Source: Rhizobium sp. SSA_523 (GTDB lineage: Bacteria; Pseudomonadota; Alphaproteobacteria; Rhizobiales; Rhizobiaceae). Taken from it: a stretch of 64,000 bases of DNA. Each line of letters begins with the position of its first letter. Positions within the stretch are counted from its first letter, which is position 1. Below the pieces are notes generated by a model that was not told where the DNA came from, made no database searches, and saw nothing but the letters and a program-made list of their open reading frames with translations. Made by a program: the position numbers and the translations under genes. Below, piece after piece: positions 43,801 through 53,640 of this stretch. Location: the NCBI RefSeq assembly GCF_030435705.1, contig NZ_CP129381.1, positions 1,054,001-1,118,000 of the forward strand. Direction: 5' to 3'.

Positions 43801-44784
43801 TCAGGCGCTGGTGAACAGGTCCGCCGTATAATAATCCTTCGGCGAGAGAGGCTCCTTCACCGTCCCGAATTCCTGGAACATCTTGTTGAAGTCGGTCAGC
43901 CAGTTGTTCACCGTGCCATCCTTGGTGAAACTGTCGAGCTCCTGCGATGTGAGGATCTTGCGGCTTCGGGCAACCTTTGCCGTCACTTCGGCCGGCGCAT
44001 TCAGGAAGTGGGTGGTGATCTCGATCGACCGATCGAGATTGGCGGCCCGGTAATCCATGGCCTTCTTCATGACCCGCAGGAAGGACTTCACCACATCGGG
44101 CTTTTCCGCCACGATCTCGTTCCGCGCCACGAACGTATTGATGAACGAGGTCTGCGGATAGAAATCCTGGTTGGAGGCAAGCTCCTTCATGTCCGGCACG
44201 CGCGGCTTGATCGTGTCGATCAGCGGGTACCAGATTCCCGCGGCATCGATCTGCTTGGACGTGAAGGCGGCAACCACGGTGGACGGATCCATCGGCACCA
44301 CTTCGATATCCTTGATCGACATGCCGGCTTTGGTCAGCGCCATGCGCAAGATCATGTCACCGGATGTGCCTTGCGGAACGCCGACCTTCTTGCCCTTGAG
44401 GTCCGTGATGGAATTGATGCCGGCCTGCGCGATCACCCGGTCAGAAAAGCCGATGTCGTTGACGCCGATCACCTTCGCCTTGCCGCTGGCCGGGAGCCAG
44501 AGGGCGCCGGGGCCGATCGTGCCGAAGTTCAGACTTCCAGCGCCCATGGCCTGGATCTGGATCGGCCCGTTGGTGAAGACCTTGACGGAAGGGGTAATGC
44601 CTTCCGCCTCCCAGAGCTTCTGCTCCTGCGCGATGGCCAGCACGCTGGCATTCGGGAAGTCGGCAATGTAGCCGATCGTCATATCAGCGGATTGTGCCAG
44701 CGCCCGCCCGCCAATGGCAAAGGTGCTTGCGGCCGTCATGGCCGCCGTCGTCTTCATAAGGTCTCGTCTCGTCAGCATGTTCAT
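43801..44784 (-). CDS. NitT/TauT-type ABC substrate-binding protein
   Basis: 327 residues, SsuA/TauA-like periplasmic receptor for sulfonates, nitrate or related anions. Twin-arginine signal (LTRRDLMK, then a hydrophobic stretch ending ALAQS), so probably exported folded. Family features: MTIGYIADFPNASVLAIAQEQKLWEAEGI, LKGKKVGVPQGTSGDMILRMAL. Last of four minus-strand genes with ATPase, permease and sulfatase genes upstream; a sulfate ester or sulfonate ligand is inferred. Confidence 0.9.
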   Translation of the reverse strand: MNMLTRRDLMKTTAAMTAASTFAIGGRALAQSADMTIGYIADFPNASVLAIAQEQKLWEAEGITPSVKVFTNGPIQIQAMGAGSLNFGTIGPGALWLPASGKAKVIGVNDIGFSDRVIAQAGINSITDLKGKKVGVPQGTSGDMILRMALTKAGMSIKDIEVVPMDPSTVVAAFTSKQIDAAGIWYPLIDTIKPRVPDMKELASNQDFYPQTSFINTFVARNEIVAEKPDVVKSFLRVMKKAMDYRAANLDRSIEITTHFLNAPAEVTAKVARSRKILTSQELDSFTKDGTVNNWLTDFNKMFQEFGTVKEPLSPKDYYTADLFTSA

Positions 44785-44816
44785 TCCTCCTCTAGACAGC
44801 CGATGAAAGCCAGGTG

Positions 44817-45587
44817 TCAGGCCGCGACCGGGTGATAGACCGATCGCCAGACCTCGTTGCGCAAAGCCGAAAATTCCGTGGATAGACGCATCTCCTCCGT
44901 CCGCGGATAAGGCAGATCGACGGGAACGATCTTGTGCAGCCTTCCCGGTCGGGCAGCCATCACGATGACCCGGCTCGCCAGATAGACCGCTTCGTCGACA
45001 TCATGGGTGATGAACATGACCGTGCGGCGCTCCTGGCTCCATGTGGCGAGAAGCTGATCCTGCAACTGGACGCGGGTCAGCGCGTCGAGCGCGCCGAAAG
45101 GCTCGTCCATCAGCAGGATTTTCGGGTTGACGGCATAGGCGCGGGCAATGGCGCATCGCTGCTTCATCCCGCCCGACAGCGTCTTCGGCAGCGAATCGGA
45201 GAAATCGCTCAAGCCGACGAGGCGGATGAAATGATCCGCGATCCTGCGGCGCTCGGCGCGGGGGTGCCCGGCCACCTGCAGCCCGAATTCGACATTCTGG
45301 CGCACCGTCAGCCAGGGAAACAGCGCATACTGCTGGAAAATCACGCCGCGTTCGGGGCCAGGCCCGGAGACCGGCACCTGGTCGACCAGCACCTGCCCGG
45401 CAGTGGGCGCCGTCAATCCGGCCGCGATGTTCATGGCCGTCGATTTGCCGCAACCGGACGGTCCGACAACCGTGATGAACTCGCCATCCTCGATGTCGAG
45501 GTTCAATCCCTGCAGGGCCTGGAATGACGACTGTCCGGCGATGGTGAAGGTCTTCGATACGTTCTGGAATGAAATCTTGGGCGTCAT
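44817..45587 (-). CDS. NitT/TauT-type ABC transporter ATP-binding protein
   Basis: 256 residues, SsuB/TauB-like cassette: Walker [10 protein letters not shown] at 42-50, signature [17 protein letters not shown], Walker [16 protein letters not shown] and switch His in [14 protein letters not shown]. Overlaps the permease gene by 4 bp. Cytoplasmic energiser of the organosulfur-type importer. Confidence 0.94.
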   Translation of the reverse strand: MTPKISFQNVSKTFTIAGQSSFQALQGLNLDIEDGEFITVVGPSGCGKSTAMNIAAGLTAPTAGQVLVDQVPVSGPGPERGVIFQQYALFPWLTVRQNVEFGLQVAGHPRAERRRIADHFIRLVGLSDFSDSLPKTLSGGMKQRCAIARAYAVNPKILLMDEPFGALDALTRVQLQDQLLATWSQERRTVMFITHDVDEAVYLASRVIVMAARPGRLHKIVPVDLPYPRTEEMRLSTEFSALRNEVWRSVYHPVAA

Positions 45588-46441
45588 AGCTTTTCCTGCC
45601 AGGCGGTCAGCACGGCATCGAGGGCCTGAACGATACGATCCATGGCAAGACCGAGAACGCCGATTGCGATGAGGCTGACGAAGATGGTGGGAAGATCGTA
45701 GTAGAGTTGCGCCTGCTGCATGCGGAAGCCAAGGCCGGACTGGGCGGCGATAAGCTCCGCGGCGACGACGGTGGCCCAGGACGAACCGAGCCCCACCCGC
45801 ACGCCGACCATGATATAGGGCAGCGATGCCGGCACGATGACCCGGCGGAAAATGGTGAAATCATTGGCGCCCAATACGCGCGCCGCATTGATGAGCGTCT
45901 TGTCGACATTGACCACGCCCTGGAAGGTTGCGACGACGCTGGTGAGAAAAGAGGCGAGGAAGATGACGAAGATCTTCGGCGTTTCGTCGATCCCCATCGT
46001 CACGATGGCCAGCGGGATAATGGCCAGCGGTGGAATGGTGCGGAAGAACTGGACATAGGGCTCGATGAGCCCGCGCGCCAGCCAATACCAGCCCATCAGG
46101 AAACCGACCGGGATTGCCACCATGATGCCGAGCGCGAAGCCAGTGAAGACACGCGCCAGGCTGGACAGCGCATCCGTCCATAACAGGCCACTTTCGGCCT
46201 GGATGACGGCCTGCTTCGCAACGGCAAGCGGCGTCGGCAGCCCGACGACGCCTTGGGAGGTGACCAGGGCCCAGAGAAGGATGCCGAGCACGACCGCGGC
46301 AATATTGAGGGCGAACATGCCGAGAGGGCGCGACAGCAGCGATTTCTGCGGCATGGAGGAGGACAGACCGTCGGATGCATCGACGGAGACGATCGTGCCG
46401 CCGTTACGCCCTGCTTTGACAGGATCCTCGCGCATCGTCAT
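45584..46441 (-). CDS. NitT/TauT-type ABC transporter permease
   Basis: 285 residues, SsuC/TauC-like: six membrane helices and EAA loop [36 protein letters not shown]. Overlaps the sulfatase gene upstream (4 bp) and the ATPase gene downstream (4 bp), so all four genes are one transcript. Confidence 0.94.
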   Translation of the reverse strand: MTMREDPVKAGRNGGTIVSVDASDGLSSSMPQKSLLSRPLGMFALNIAAVVLGILLWALVTSQGVVGLPTPLAVAKQAVIQAESGLLWTDALSSLARVFTGFALGIMVAIPVGFLMGWYWLARGLIEPYVQFFRTIPPLAIIPLAIVTMGIDETPKIFVIFLASFLTSVVATFQGVVNVDKTLINAARVLGANDFTIFRRVIVPASLPYIMVGVRVGLGSSWATVVAAELIAAQSGLGFRMQQAQLYYDLPTIFVSLIAIGVLGLAMDRIVQALDAVLTAWQEKL

Positions 46442-47874
46442 CTTGCACCTGCCATCACGTCACGCGTGCGGAAATTGGATTCGATCAGCCAGTCGCGCAT
46501 CACGTCAAGCAACTCGCGCTTCTGGTCGGCATAGGCCGGATCGTTCCACAGGTTTCGAACCTCCCCCGGATCTTTCTCCAGATCGAAAAACTGCCCGTCG
46601 GACGACCCCTTGAAATGGACGAGCTTGTAGCGGTCGCTGCGCACCCCGGTCATGAATTCGACGCCGCCGGCCATTGCGACATCGCCGATCTGTTCGCAGA
46701 AAACATGCGGTCGCGGTGTCCAGTCCCGCCCCTCCAGCGCCGGTTTCAGGCTTCGCGCCTCAAAGCTCTTCGGCGGCTCGATCCCCGCATATTCAAGAAT
46801 GGTCGGGCCCAGATCGAAGAGCTGGCACAGGCCCTCGATCACCCGCCCGCCTTCGAACCGGCCCGCGGTGGACCAGATCACCGTCGGAACGCGGGTCACG
46901 ACGTCATACATGGACCATTTCTGGATGAGGCCGTGTTCGCCGAGGCATTCCCCATGATCGGAGGTGAAGATGACAATCGCATCCTCCAGATAGCCGCGGG
47001 CCTGGAGCGAGGCCAGAAGCTCGCCGACCTTCTCATCGATCAACGTTACATTGCCCAAATAATGCGACCAAAGCCGGTGCATCTGGTCTTCCGTGGGCGC
47101 GAGATCCCAGACGACAGAATCGTGGTCGACCTCGACATCATGCTGCCGCTTGTCCTTCAGCTCCTGGTGCAGGCCATCCAGCTCCTCCTGCGTCGGCCTT
47201 GGCAGCGGCAGATCGTTGCGCTCGAGATAGGGTTGCGAGTAGCGCGCCGGGGGATCGAAGGGAGGATGCGGCCCGGGAAAGCCGACCTGCAGGAACAAGG
47301 GCTCTGTCGGCGGATAGGTATCGACCCACCATTTGGCCATGTTGCCGACAAAGGCATCAGAATGCAGCGCCTCGGGAAGCTCCCAGTCGAAACAGCCCAG
47401 GCGCTCGCGATAATCCGCGCGCTGGCGGTATTGCTCGCGCTGCTGCTTGACCAGGCCATTGGCGGCAAGCGCCTTGTCCCATTCGTCGAAATACCAGCGC
47501 CCTTCCATGTAGCGGTCTTTGTTTTCCACCACATACCGCTCGTGAAAGCCGGAATCCGAATTATAGGGAATGGTGTGCATCTTGCCGACATTGACGCAGC
47601 GATACCCTGCATCCCGCAATTGCTCGACCCAAGTTCGCTGCCAGGCCTGGCCATTGGCAAGGACACCCGTCGTATGAGGGTAATAGCCGGTGAACAGGCT
47701 GGCGCGTGAGGGTACGCAGCTCGGCGCGGTGATATGGCAATTAGCCAGCGCCACGCCCTTCTCGACAAGCGCATCGATATTCGGGGTCACTGCATAGGGA
47801 AAGCCGAGAGCGGCGATGGAATCGTAGCGCTGCTGATCCGTGATGATCAAGATGATGTTCGGCCTCTCAGCCAT
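46438..47874 (-). CDS. Type I sulfatase (alkaline phosphatase superfamily)
   Basis: 478 residues, no signal peptide, so cytoplasmic. Maturation motif C53-V-P-S-R57 ([13 protein letters not shown]), where Cys is converted to formylglycine; metal ligands in ITDQQR (D13) and [13 protein letters not shown]. Hydrolyses a sulfate ester to sulfate and an alcohol; the substrate is unknown (choline-sulfatase-like or carbohydrate sulfatase; a phosphonate monoester hydrolase is the main alternative). Coupled to an SsuABC-like importer and near an FGE gene. AGGAGAAG precedes the ATG. Confidence 0.9.
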   Translation of the reverse strand: MAERPNIILIITDQQRYDSIAALGFPYAVTPNIDALVEKGVALANCHITAPSCVPSRASLFTGYYPHTTGVLANGQAWQRTWVEQLRDAGYRCVNVGKMHTIPYNSDSGFHERYVVENKDRYMEGRWYFDEWDKALAANGLVKQQREQYRQRADYRERLGCFDWELPEALHSDAFVGNMAKWWVDTYPPTEPLFLQVGFPGPHPPFDPPARYSQPYLERNDLPLPRPTQEELDGLHQELKDKRQHDVEVDHDSVVWDLAPTEDQMHRLWSHYLGNVTLIDEKVGELLASLQARGYLEDAIVIFTSDHGECLGEHGLIQKWSMYDVVTRVPTVIWSTAGRFEGGRVIEGLCQLFDLGPTILEYAGIEPPKSFEARSLKPALEGRDWTPRPHVFCEQIGDVAMAGGVEFMTGVRSDRYKLVHFKGSSDGQFFDLEKDPGEVRNLWNDPAYADQKRELLDVMRDWLIESNFRTRDVMAGAR

Positions 47875-47985
47875 GCCTGCTTCTCCTCCTGCCGCGCAAG
47901 GGCCGACAGCCTCTCCGTTCGACTTCGAACAATCGTGTGCCCATCGTCTTCCGCTTGCCTCTCCCGCAAAACGATGGCACAAAGT

Positions 47986-48025
47986 GAACGTTAACGCAAC
48001 GATCACTTTCGCCCGTTCTAACGTT
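47986..48025. promoter_or_regulatory. Candidate LacI operator pair (two AACGTT cores)
   Basis: AACGTT at 47987-47992 and at 48020-48025, centres 33 bp apart (about three helical turns), each with partial flanking symmetry. They lie in the divergent region between the sulfatase/ABC operon and the LacI-family gene starting at 48034. Moderate to low certainty. Confidence 0.4.
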
Positions 48026-48033
48026 TGGAATAG

Positions 48034-49065
48034 ATGATGCGCCAGAGGGAAAAAGACGGCAAAATCGTGCCCACGCTGGCCTCCATCGCCGAACGGGTTG
48101 GCGTCTCGGTCAACACCGTGTCACGGGCAATGCGCGCGCCGAAAACTGTGCGGGCGGAGCTGCGCCGACAGATCAACGAGGCGATGGAGGAACTGAATTA
48201 CGTTCCGAACCGGCTGGCAGGCGGCCTCTCGGGGACTCGCTCCGACATCGTCGGCGTTGTCGTGACCTCTCTCTATTACTCCGAATTCGCAAGCATCATC
48301 GATGGGCTCCAATCGGCATTGCTGGAGCACGATCTGCAGGTCATGCTCGCCAATACGCGCTATGATGCGGCGCAGGAATTGCGGCTCGTTCGCTCGATCC
48401 TCAGCTGGCGCCCGGCGGCCATGGCCATTATCGGCGTGGATCACCCGCCGAAGGTGGTTGAACTGCTCCAGGCCTCCGGCGTCCCGATCATCGAAATGTG
48501 GGATACCGGCGGGGCTGTCATCGACACCGCCGTCGGCTTCGATCACCGGCGGGTCGGCTTCACCCAGGCGCAACACCTGATCGCGAAGGGCTACAGGCGT
48601 CTGGCCTTTGTCGGCAGCCTGCGCGAGAACGACAAGCGGGCGCAGAAGCGGCTACAGGGGGCGCAGGAGGCCGTCCTTTCACACGGACTGCCCCCGATGG
48701 TCTGCCATACGGCACAGATGGGAGGGAGCCCGGAGCTTGGGGAGCGGCTGGCAGCCGAAGTGATGCAAGAGGAGCCGCAGATCGACGCGATCGTGTGCAA
48801 CAGCGACGTCGTCGCGTTCGGCGTCCTGCGCAGCCTGAAGCGGCTTGGCCTGCATGTGCCGGAGGATGTCGGCGTCATCGCGTTCGGCGACAATGAGGCG
48901 GCCGCCTGCGTCTCGCCCTCGCTCACCACCGTGCGGCCCGCCCGCGAGCAGATCGGACGCCTGACGGCCGACGCGATCCTGTCACGCATCAATGGCGCAG
49001 CGCCCTTTACCGCGAGCGTGGACTGGACGCTCATGCAACGCGACAGCACGAACCGGGCCTCGTGA
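48034..49065 (+). CDS. LacI-family transcriptional regulator (GntR-gluconate type)
   Basis: 343 residues: helix-turn-helix (TLASIAERVGVSVNTVSRAM), hinge VPNRLAGGLSGTRS and a sugar-binding-type effector domain (about 68-340; VVVTSLYYSEFASIIDGLQ). It is divergent from the sulfatase/SsuABC-like operon with candidate operators between, so it likely represses it. Two ATGs in tandem (48034 and 48037). The effector may be the desulfated sugar or the sulfate ester (inference). Confidence 0.93.
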   Translation: MMRQREKDGKIVPTLASIAERVGVSVNTVSRAMRAPKTVRAELRRQINEAMEELNYVPNRLAGGLSGTRSDIVGVVVTSLYYSEFASIIDGLQSALLEHDLQVMLANTRYDAAQELRLVRSILSWRPAAMAIIGVDHPPKVVELLQASGVPIIEMWDTGGAVIDTAVGFDHRRVGFTQAQHLIAKGYRRLAFVGSLRENDKRAQKRLQGAQEAVLSHGLPPMVCHTAQMGGSPELGERLAAEVMQEEPQIDAIVCNSDVVAFGVLRSLKRLGLHVPEDVGVIAFGDNEAAACVSPSLTTVRPAREQIGRLTADAILSRINGAAPFTASVDWTLMQRDSTNRAS

Positions 49066-49080
49066 CGTTTTGTTTTGACC

Positions 49081-50580
49081 CTAGCCCTGCCCGCCTTGTC
49101 TGGCCTGATTCTGCGGGGTCCGGCCGGAGCCTGGACCAAGCTGCATGCTGGCGAGCGTCCAGCCTTGCGTCTTCAACGCGCTCCGGATCCGCCATTTCAG
49201 GATCTCGTCGATCAGCTCCCGGCGTATCGACTGATGGGCAGGATCATCCCAGAGGTTCGCGCGTTCCTGCGGGTCGTCCTGCATGTCGAACAGCTGGCCC
49301 TCGGCACTGTCGACGAAATGGACAAGCTTGTAGCGGTGGCTGCGCACCATTGTCATGAAGGCGGCGCCATCGAAGATCCGGTCGCCGGCATGTTCGGAAA
49401 ACACAAAGCGCCGCGGTTCGCACGCCTCTCCTTGCAGATAGGGCTTCAAGGATTGCGCCTCCATCCAGTCCGGCACCGGAAGCTCCGCCAGTTCCAGAAT
49501 GGTCGGGGCGAAATCGAACAGCGAGACCAGGTCCTCCACCACATAGCCGGAGGCGACCCGGCCCGGTGCCCAGACAATTGCCGGCACCCGGACGCTTTCC
49601 TCATACATCGACCATTTCTGGCTATGTCCGTGATCGTTCAGGCTGTCGCCATGGTCGGAGGTGAAGATGAAGATCGTGTCTTCCAGAACGCCGCGTCGCT
49701 CGACCGCCTCGATCAGTCTGGCCATCTGCGCGTCGATCATCGACACATTGGCGAAATAATGCTGGCGCTGCCGGCGCAGTTGCTCCCTGGTCGGGTTCGG
49801 CAGATGCACCACCGCATCGTGATCGACCGAAAGATGCTGCTCGCGCAATCGTCGCAAGGCTGCCGGCTGGGCGGCGATATCCTCATCGCTCAATATGGGT
49901 TCGGGAAGATCCGCATCGGCATACATGTCGAGATAATCCTGCGTCGGATCATAGGGAGGATGCGGACCGGGAATGCCGATCTGCAGGAAGAAGGGTTCGG
50001 TGCCGGTATAGGAGTCCAGCCACATCCGGGCGAAGTCGGGCACGAAATTATCCGCATGCAGATCGGCAGGCAGTTCCCAGACGAAGGCGCCCAGAGCGCT
50101 GCGGTAATCCTCACGACGCCGATAAGTGACGCGGCTCGGTTTTTCGAAACCACGCGCCCAGATCGCCTTGTCCCAATGGTCCAGAAAGAATGGCAGACGT
50201 GCCGTCGCCCGGTCCTTGTTCTCCACCACGTGGCGCTCGTGGAAGCCGAATGAATCTTCGAAAGGCGACGTGTGCATCTTGCCGACATTGACGCAGCGAT
50301 AGCCGGCTTCCGCCAGCAGCTGGACCCAGCTGAAGGCCCAGGGTTCGTCATTGCGGAAGACGCCGTTGGTGTGGGGATAGACACCGGTAAAGAGACTGGC
50401 CCGAGACGGCGCACAAGAGGGCGAGGTGACATAGGTCCGGCGAAAATAGGTGCCCTCCCGCACCATGCGATCCAGCGTCGGCGTTTTCATGTAGGGAAAA
50501 CCGCCTGCGGCAATCGTGTCGTAACGCTGCTGATCGGTGATCACGAACACGATGTTCGGTCGCTTCTGGGTCTGGTTCAC
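49081..50580 (-). CDS. Type I sulfatase, second copy
   Basis: 499 residues, cytoplasmic, with the FGE motif C56-A-P-S-R60 ([21 protein letters not shown]), VITDQQR and FTSDHGDSLNDHGHSQKWSMYEES. It shares most motifs with the sulfatase at 46438 (GKMHT, FHERxVVENKD, PGPHPP) but is clearly diverged, so a different or related sulfate ester is likely. GTG start with AGGGAGAG upstream. Cotranscribed with the LacI-family regulator at 50625. A Gly/Gln-rich C-terminal tail (LGPGSGRTPQNQARQGGQG) is extra. Confidence 0.9.
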   Translation of the reverse strand: MNQTQKRPNIVFVITDQQRYDTIAAGGFPYMKTPTLDRMVREGTYFRRTYVTSPSCAPSRASLFTGVYPHTNGVFRNDEPWAFSWVQLLAEAGYRCVNVGKMHTSPFEDSFGFHERHVVENKDRATARLPFFLDHWDKAIWARGFEKPSRVTYRRREDYRSALGAFVWELPADLHADNFVPDFARMWLDSYTGTEPFFLQIGIPGPHPPYDPTQDYLDMYADADLPEPILSDEDIAAQPAALRRLREQHLSVDHDAVVHLPNPTREQLRRQRQHYFANVSMIDAQMARLIEAVERRGVLEDTIFIFTSDHGDSLNDHGHSQKWSMYEESVRVPAIVWAPGRVASGYVVEDLVSLFDFAPTILELAELPVPDWMEAQSLKPYLQGEACEPRRFVFSEHAGDRIFDGAAFMTMVRSHRYKLVHFVDSAEGQLFDMQDDPQERANLWDDPAHQSIRRELIDEILKWRIRSALKTQGWTLASMQLGPGSGRTPQNQARQGGQG

Positions 50581-50624
50581 CTGTCTCTCCCTGCTATGCC
50601 GTTCCGTGACGTCCTGCCTGGTCT

Positions 50625-51632
50625 CTATCCGGAGGCGCGGACAATATGCTCGAAGCCGAGATTGATCGATTCCGGGCTACCCTCGCCGCGCACCCGTTGC
50701 AGCAGAAGCTCGCCCGCCTTGCGGCCGATCTCGCGATCGGGGGGCCGGACCGAACTCAGCGAGGGCCAAAGCGTTGCGGAAAAATCGAAATCGCCATAGC
50801 CGCAGAGCCTGATATCCTCCGGAACGCGGAGGGACAGACGCTGGGCCTGCGACAAGGCGCCGAGGCAGACCAGATCGTTGGAACAGAAAAGGGCCTGGGG
50901 CGGCTCGGGCCGCGCCATCAACTCTGCACACCCTCTGGCTCCGGCCGCTGCGGAGGCACGCTCCGCCAGGGTGAATTCGGCAAGATGCGCCCCTGCTTCG
51001 TCCACCGCCTCCCGAAAGCCGCGGGCGCGATCGGCGGCGCGGCCATCTCCCGGCACAGCCACCAGCACCTGCGCTAAATGCCGGATGCCGAGAGCCAGGA
51101 AATGGCGCGCCACCATGCGGCCCACCGCCAGATGGGAAAAGCCGATGGCACTATCCATGGCAGCATCGACCTGATCCCCCACTTCGACAAGCGGCAGCCC
51201 ATCTTCCAGAAGGACCCGCAGGCTGCCGCGGCTATGATGGCGGCCAACCAGAACCAGGCCCGCCGGCGACCAGGAGAGCAGGGATTTGACCAGTTCCTCC
51301 TCGCGCTGCAGATCATAATCGCTGGCCCCAAGCATGACCTGATAGCCGCCCGCGTTCAAGACGGCGGTCAACTCTTCCAGCATCAGCGCAAAGACGGAAT
51401 TGTTCAGCGTCGGTACGATCACGCCGATCGTTCTGCTGCGGGATGCGGCGAGACTGCCGGCCAGGACATTCGGAACGTAGGCGAGTTGGCGCGCCGCCTC
51501 AGCGACCCGCTGTCGAACCGTCGGGGAGACCAAGTCGGGCTCGTTATAGACCCGTGACACCGTCGTCAGAGATACGCCGGCCGCACGGGCGACATCTGCC
51601 ATTTTCGGCCGGCGCGACAAGGTTGACCTCAT
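50625..51632 (-). CDS. LacI-family transcriptional regulator
   Basis: 335 residues: helix-turn-helix (KMADVARAAGVSLTTVSRVYN), hinge YVPNVLAGSLAASRS and periplasmic-binding-protein-like domain. Followed at 44 bp by the second sulfatase gene. Two near-identical palindromes TGAAA-NCG-CTTTCA-type upstream suggest autoregulation of this regulator/sulfatase operon. Confidence 0.93.
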   Translation of the reverse strand: MRSTLSRRPKMADVARAAGVSLTTVSRVYNEPDLVSPTVRQRVAEAARQLAYVPNVLAGSLAASRSRTIGVIVPTLNNSVFALMLEELTAVLNAGGYQVMLGASDYDLQREEELVKSLLSWSPAGLVLVGRHHSRGSLRVLLEDGLPLVEVGDQVDAAMDSAIGFSHLAVGRMVARHFLALGIRHLAQVLVAVPGDGRAADRARGFREAVDEAGAHLAEFTLAERASAAAGARGCAELMARPEPPQALFCSNDLVCLGALSQAQRLSLRVPEDIRLCGYGDFDFSATLWPSLSSVRPPDREIGRKAGELLLQRVRGEGSPESINLGFEHIVRASG

Positions 51633-51646
51633 GTGGATCCGATTTC

Positions 51647-51660
51647 TGAAAACGCTTTCA
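51647..51660. promoter_or_regulatory. LacI-type operator 1
   Basis: TGAAAACGCTTTCA, one mismatch from perfect symmetry, 15 bases upstream of the regulator start at 51632. LacI/PurR/RafR-type design with central CG. Confidence 0.65.
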
Positions 51661-51723
51661 TAACCGAAAATGCAATGGCTTCTCTTTTAAGTCAAGCCAC
51701 TGAAACAAGGTGGCGAGCTTCGA

Positions 51724-51737
51724 TGAAAGCGCTTTCA
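51724..51737. promoter_or_regulatory. LacI-type operator 2
   Basis: TGAAAGCGCTTTCA, perfectly palindromic, same sequence class as operator 1, centres 77 bp apart. Could support looping or flank the promoter of the regulator/sulfatase operon. Confidence 0.65.
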
Positions 51738-51798
51738 GCCATCGGCCTGCTGGATGGTTCCAGTCATTCAACAGGGCGGCCGGCGTAACAGATCCGGC

Positions 51799-52833
51799 CT
51801 AGGCAGGGTGACGATCATAGGCGACGCGAAACCCTGTATTGCTGGAGGCACTGTCGGCGGACAAAGCCATGCGAGCGGCAATGCGGTATCTGTAGCAATA
51901 GCTCTTGTGGCACAGGAAGGAGCCGCCTTTCAGCACCTTGTCCCTGCTCTTGCGGGCAGCCTCATTGCGCAGTTTGGCCCGCCGCGACAGGGAGCGGATG
52001 CGGAACGCATCGCCCGTCCATTCCCAGACATTGCCGCTGAGATTGTAGAAGCCCTGCTCTGTCGGCACGAAACTGCGGACAGGTGCTGTGCCATAATAGC
52101 CGTCTGCGAGGCTATTATGCTGCGGGAAACGTCCCTGCCAGATATTGCACAGGATCGTCTCATCCGTCGGCTCTTCATTGCCCCAGGGAAAGCGCCGGCG
52201 CTGGTTGCCGCCGCGCGCTGCATGCTCCCACTCGGCTTCCGTCGGCAGACGGCCGCCCACCCAGGCGCAAAAGGCGAGCGCATCATGATAGGAGACCTGG
52301 GTCACGGGATGATCCATGCGAGTCTCGATCGAGCTGCCCGGCCCCTCCGGGGCATGCCAGGTCGCTCCGTCAACGCGCGCCCACCAGGGCGTCTGCGCGA
52401 CATTCTGCGCCACCAGGGCCTTGTCTGCGAGAAGACCAGTGAAGACGGCCGCGCAGCCGAAACGTTCCGCTTCCGTGACATAACCGGTGTCGCGCACAAA
52501 TTCCGCAAAACGGGCATTGGTGACCGTTTCCGCTTCCAGATGAAAATCGGCCAGGACGACTTTTCGCTCCGGCCCCTCCCCGTCGACGGAAAGGACGGGT
52601 TCATCTGTGCCGACATAGCTCTCACCGCCTTTCACGGCGATGACGGTGCCGGCCCTGCCGCGCATGTCGGCAAACGGAGCCATCGGCTTCTGCCCGGCGT
52701 CTGCCGTTTCGCTTTGCCCGCTACCGTCCGCATTGCGACTGACTGCCGAACAGCATCCACTCATCTCGTCGATCCCATTTGTCTGGCGAACCGCTCTGCG
52801 AGCGGCCGTTGTCTCGTGGTCTGATTCTGACAT
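51799..52833 (-). CDS. Formylglycine-generating enzyme (sulfatase maturation, FGE/SUMF1 type)
   Basis: 344 residues. Converts the motif cysteine of type I sulfatases to formylglycine using O2. FGE hallmarks: VTQVSYHDALAFCAW, GGRLPTEAEWEHAARGG, GNVWEWTGD and the catalytic cysteine pair C308 and C313 (GSFLCHKSYC) with YRYRIAARM and SSNTGFRVA, as in human SUMF1. The first about 60 residues are low-complexity with Cys-Cys at 27-28 (extra tail). GGGAGGGG precedes the ATG at 52833. Strong functional link to the two nearby sulfatases. Confidence 0.95.
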   Translation of the reverse strand: MSESDHETTAARRAVRQTNGIDEMSGCCSAVSRNADGSGQSETADAGQKPMAPFADMRGRAGTVIAVKGGESYVGTDEPVLSVDGEGPERKVVLADFHLEAETVTNARFAEFVRDTGYVTEAERFGCAAVFTGLLADKALVAQNVAQTPWWARVDGATWHAPEGPGSSIETRMDHPVTQVSYHDALAFCAWVGGRLPTEAEWEHAARGGNQRRRFPWGNEEPTDETILCNIWQGRFPQHNSLADGYYGTAPVRSFVPTEQGFYNLSGNVWEWTGDAFRIRSLSRRAKLRNEAARKSRDKVLKGGSFLCHKSYCYRYRIAARMALSADSASSNTGFRVAYDRHPA

Positions 52834-52948
52834 GCCAGACCCCTCCCAGCACGGTCGAGGGAGAATGTCGATATTCCCGAGACCGTGGGCGATTCTATGA
52901 CACCCGTCCGGCTTCGGACCATTCACCCGCGACAGATCTCGAGATCCG

Positions 52949-53605
52949 TCAGCGCTTGGCCAGCAACTGGATCAGATCCTCCCTGACGCTGCCGATGTGA
53001 TCGGCCAGAAGCGCGCAGGCCTGATCGAACTGCCCCTGGCGCAGCAGGGCAATCAGCTGCGCATGTTCCGCCATGGCCTTGGCCATTGCCTCGCCGCTCG
53101 ATAGCTGCAGGCGCGTGTAGCGGTCGCTGGTCTGCAGCAGGGAGGCGACGATCTGCTGGCTGCGCGGCATGTCCGCCCGGTGATACATGGCCATATGCAG
53201 GTCCGCGTTCAGCCGGCCGTAATCATGCACCTGGCCTGCGGCAATCGCCTTTTCATAATCCGCCTGCTTCTCGTTCAGCGCCGCCAGGTCTTCTTTGGTC
53301 AGCAAAGGCGCCGATTTGCGGAGCAGGCGCGGCTCAAGCAGAATGCGCAGATCGAAGACGTCGTCGATCTCGGCCGGAGACAGAGCCGACACCACGGCGC
53401 CCTTCTGAGGCAGGATCTTCACCAGGCCCTCGGCCTCCAGCTGAAACAGCACCTCGCGCACCGGGATCCGGCTGACGCCATAGGCTTCGGCCAGCGCCTC
53501 CTGGCGCAGTTGCGTTCCCGCAGCGTATTGGCCCGACAGGATAGCCTGGCGGATTTCGTCGATCAGCGCCCCCGAAAGGGTCTTGTGTCGCAGCGTCGGT
53601 TTCAT
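52949..53605 (-). CDS. GntR/FCD-family transcriptional regulator
   Basis: 218 residues, single winged helix (LRQEALAEAYGVSRIPVREVLFQLEAEGLV) and FCD domain (about 75-215). Divergent from the TRAP transporter operon at 53697, with a perfect TGTATACA-core palindrome in the shared promoter, so it is the probable repressor of that operon. The ATG at 53605 is the first consistent start. Confidence 0.93.
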   Translation of the reverse strand: MKPTLRHKTLSGALIDEIRQAILSGQYAAGTQLRQEALAEAYGVSRIPVREVLFQLEAEGLVKILPQKGAVVSALSPAEIDDVFDLRILLEPRLLRKSAPLLTKEDLAALNEKQADYEKAIAAGQVHDYGRLNADLHMAMYHRADMPRSQQIVASLLQTSDRYTRLQLSSGEAMAKAMAEHAQLIALLRQGQFDQACALLADHIGSVREDLIQLLAKR

Positions 53606-53640
53606 GGCATCCAGCTACACCAAATTCGTCAAAAAACCAG

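Noticed and set aside
46438..50580. Calling the sulfatases choline sulfatase or phosphonate monoester hydrolase
   Set aside because: Shared superfamily motifs do not separate these; the choline-sulfatase neighbours (betICBA) are absent, so only type I sulfatase is claimed.
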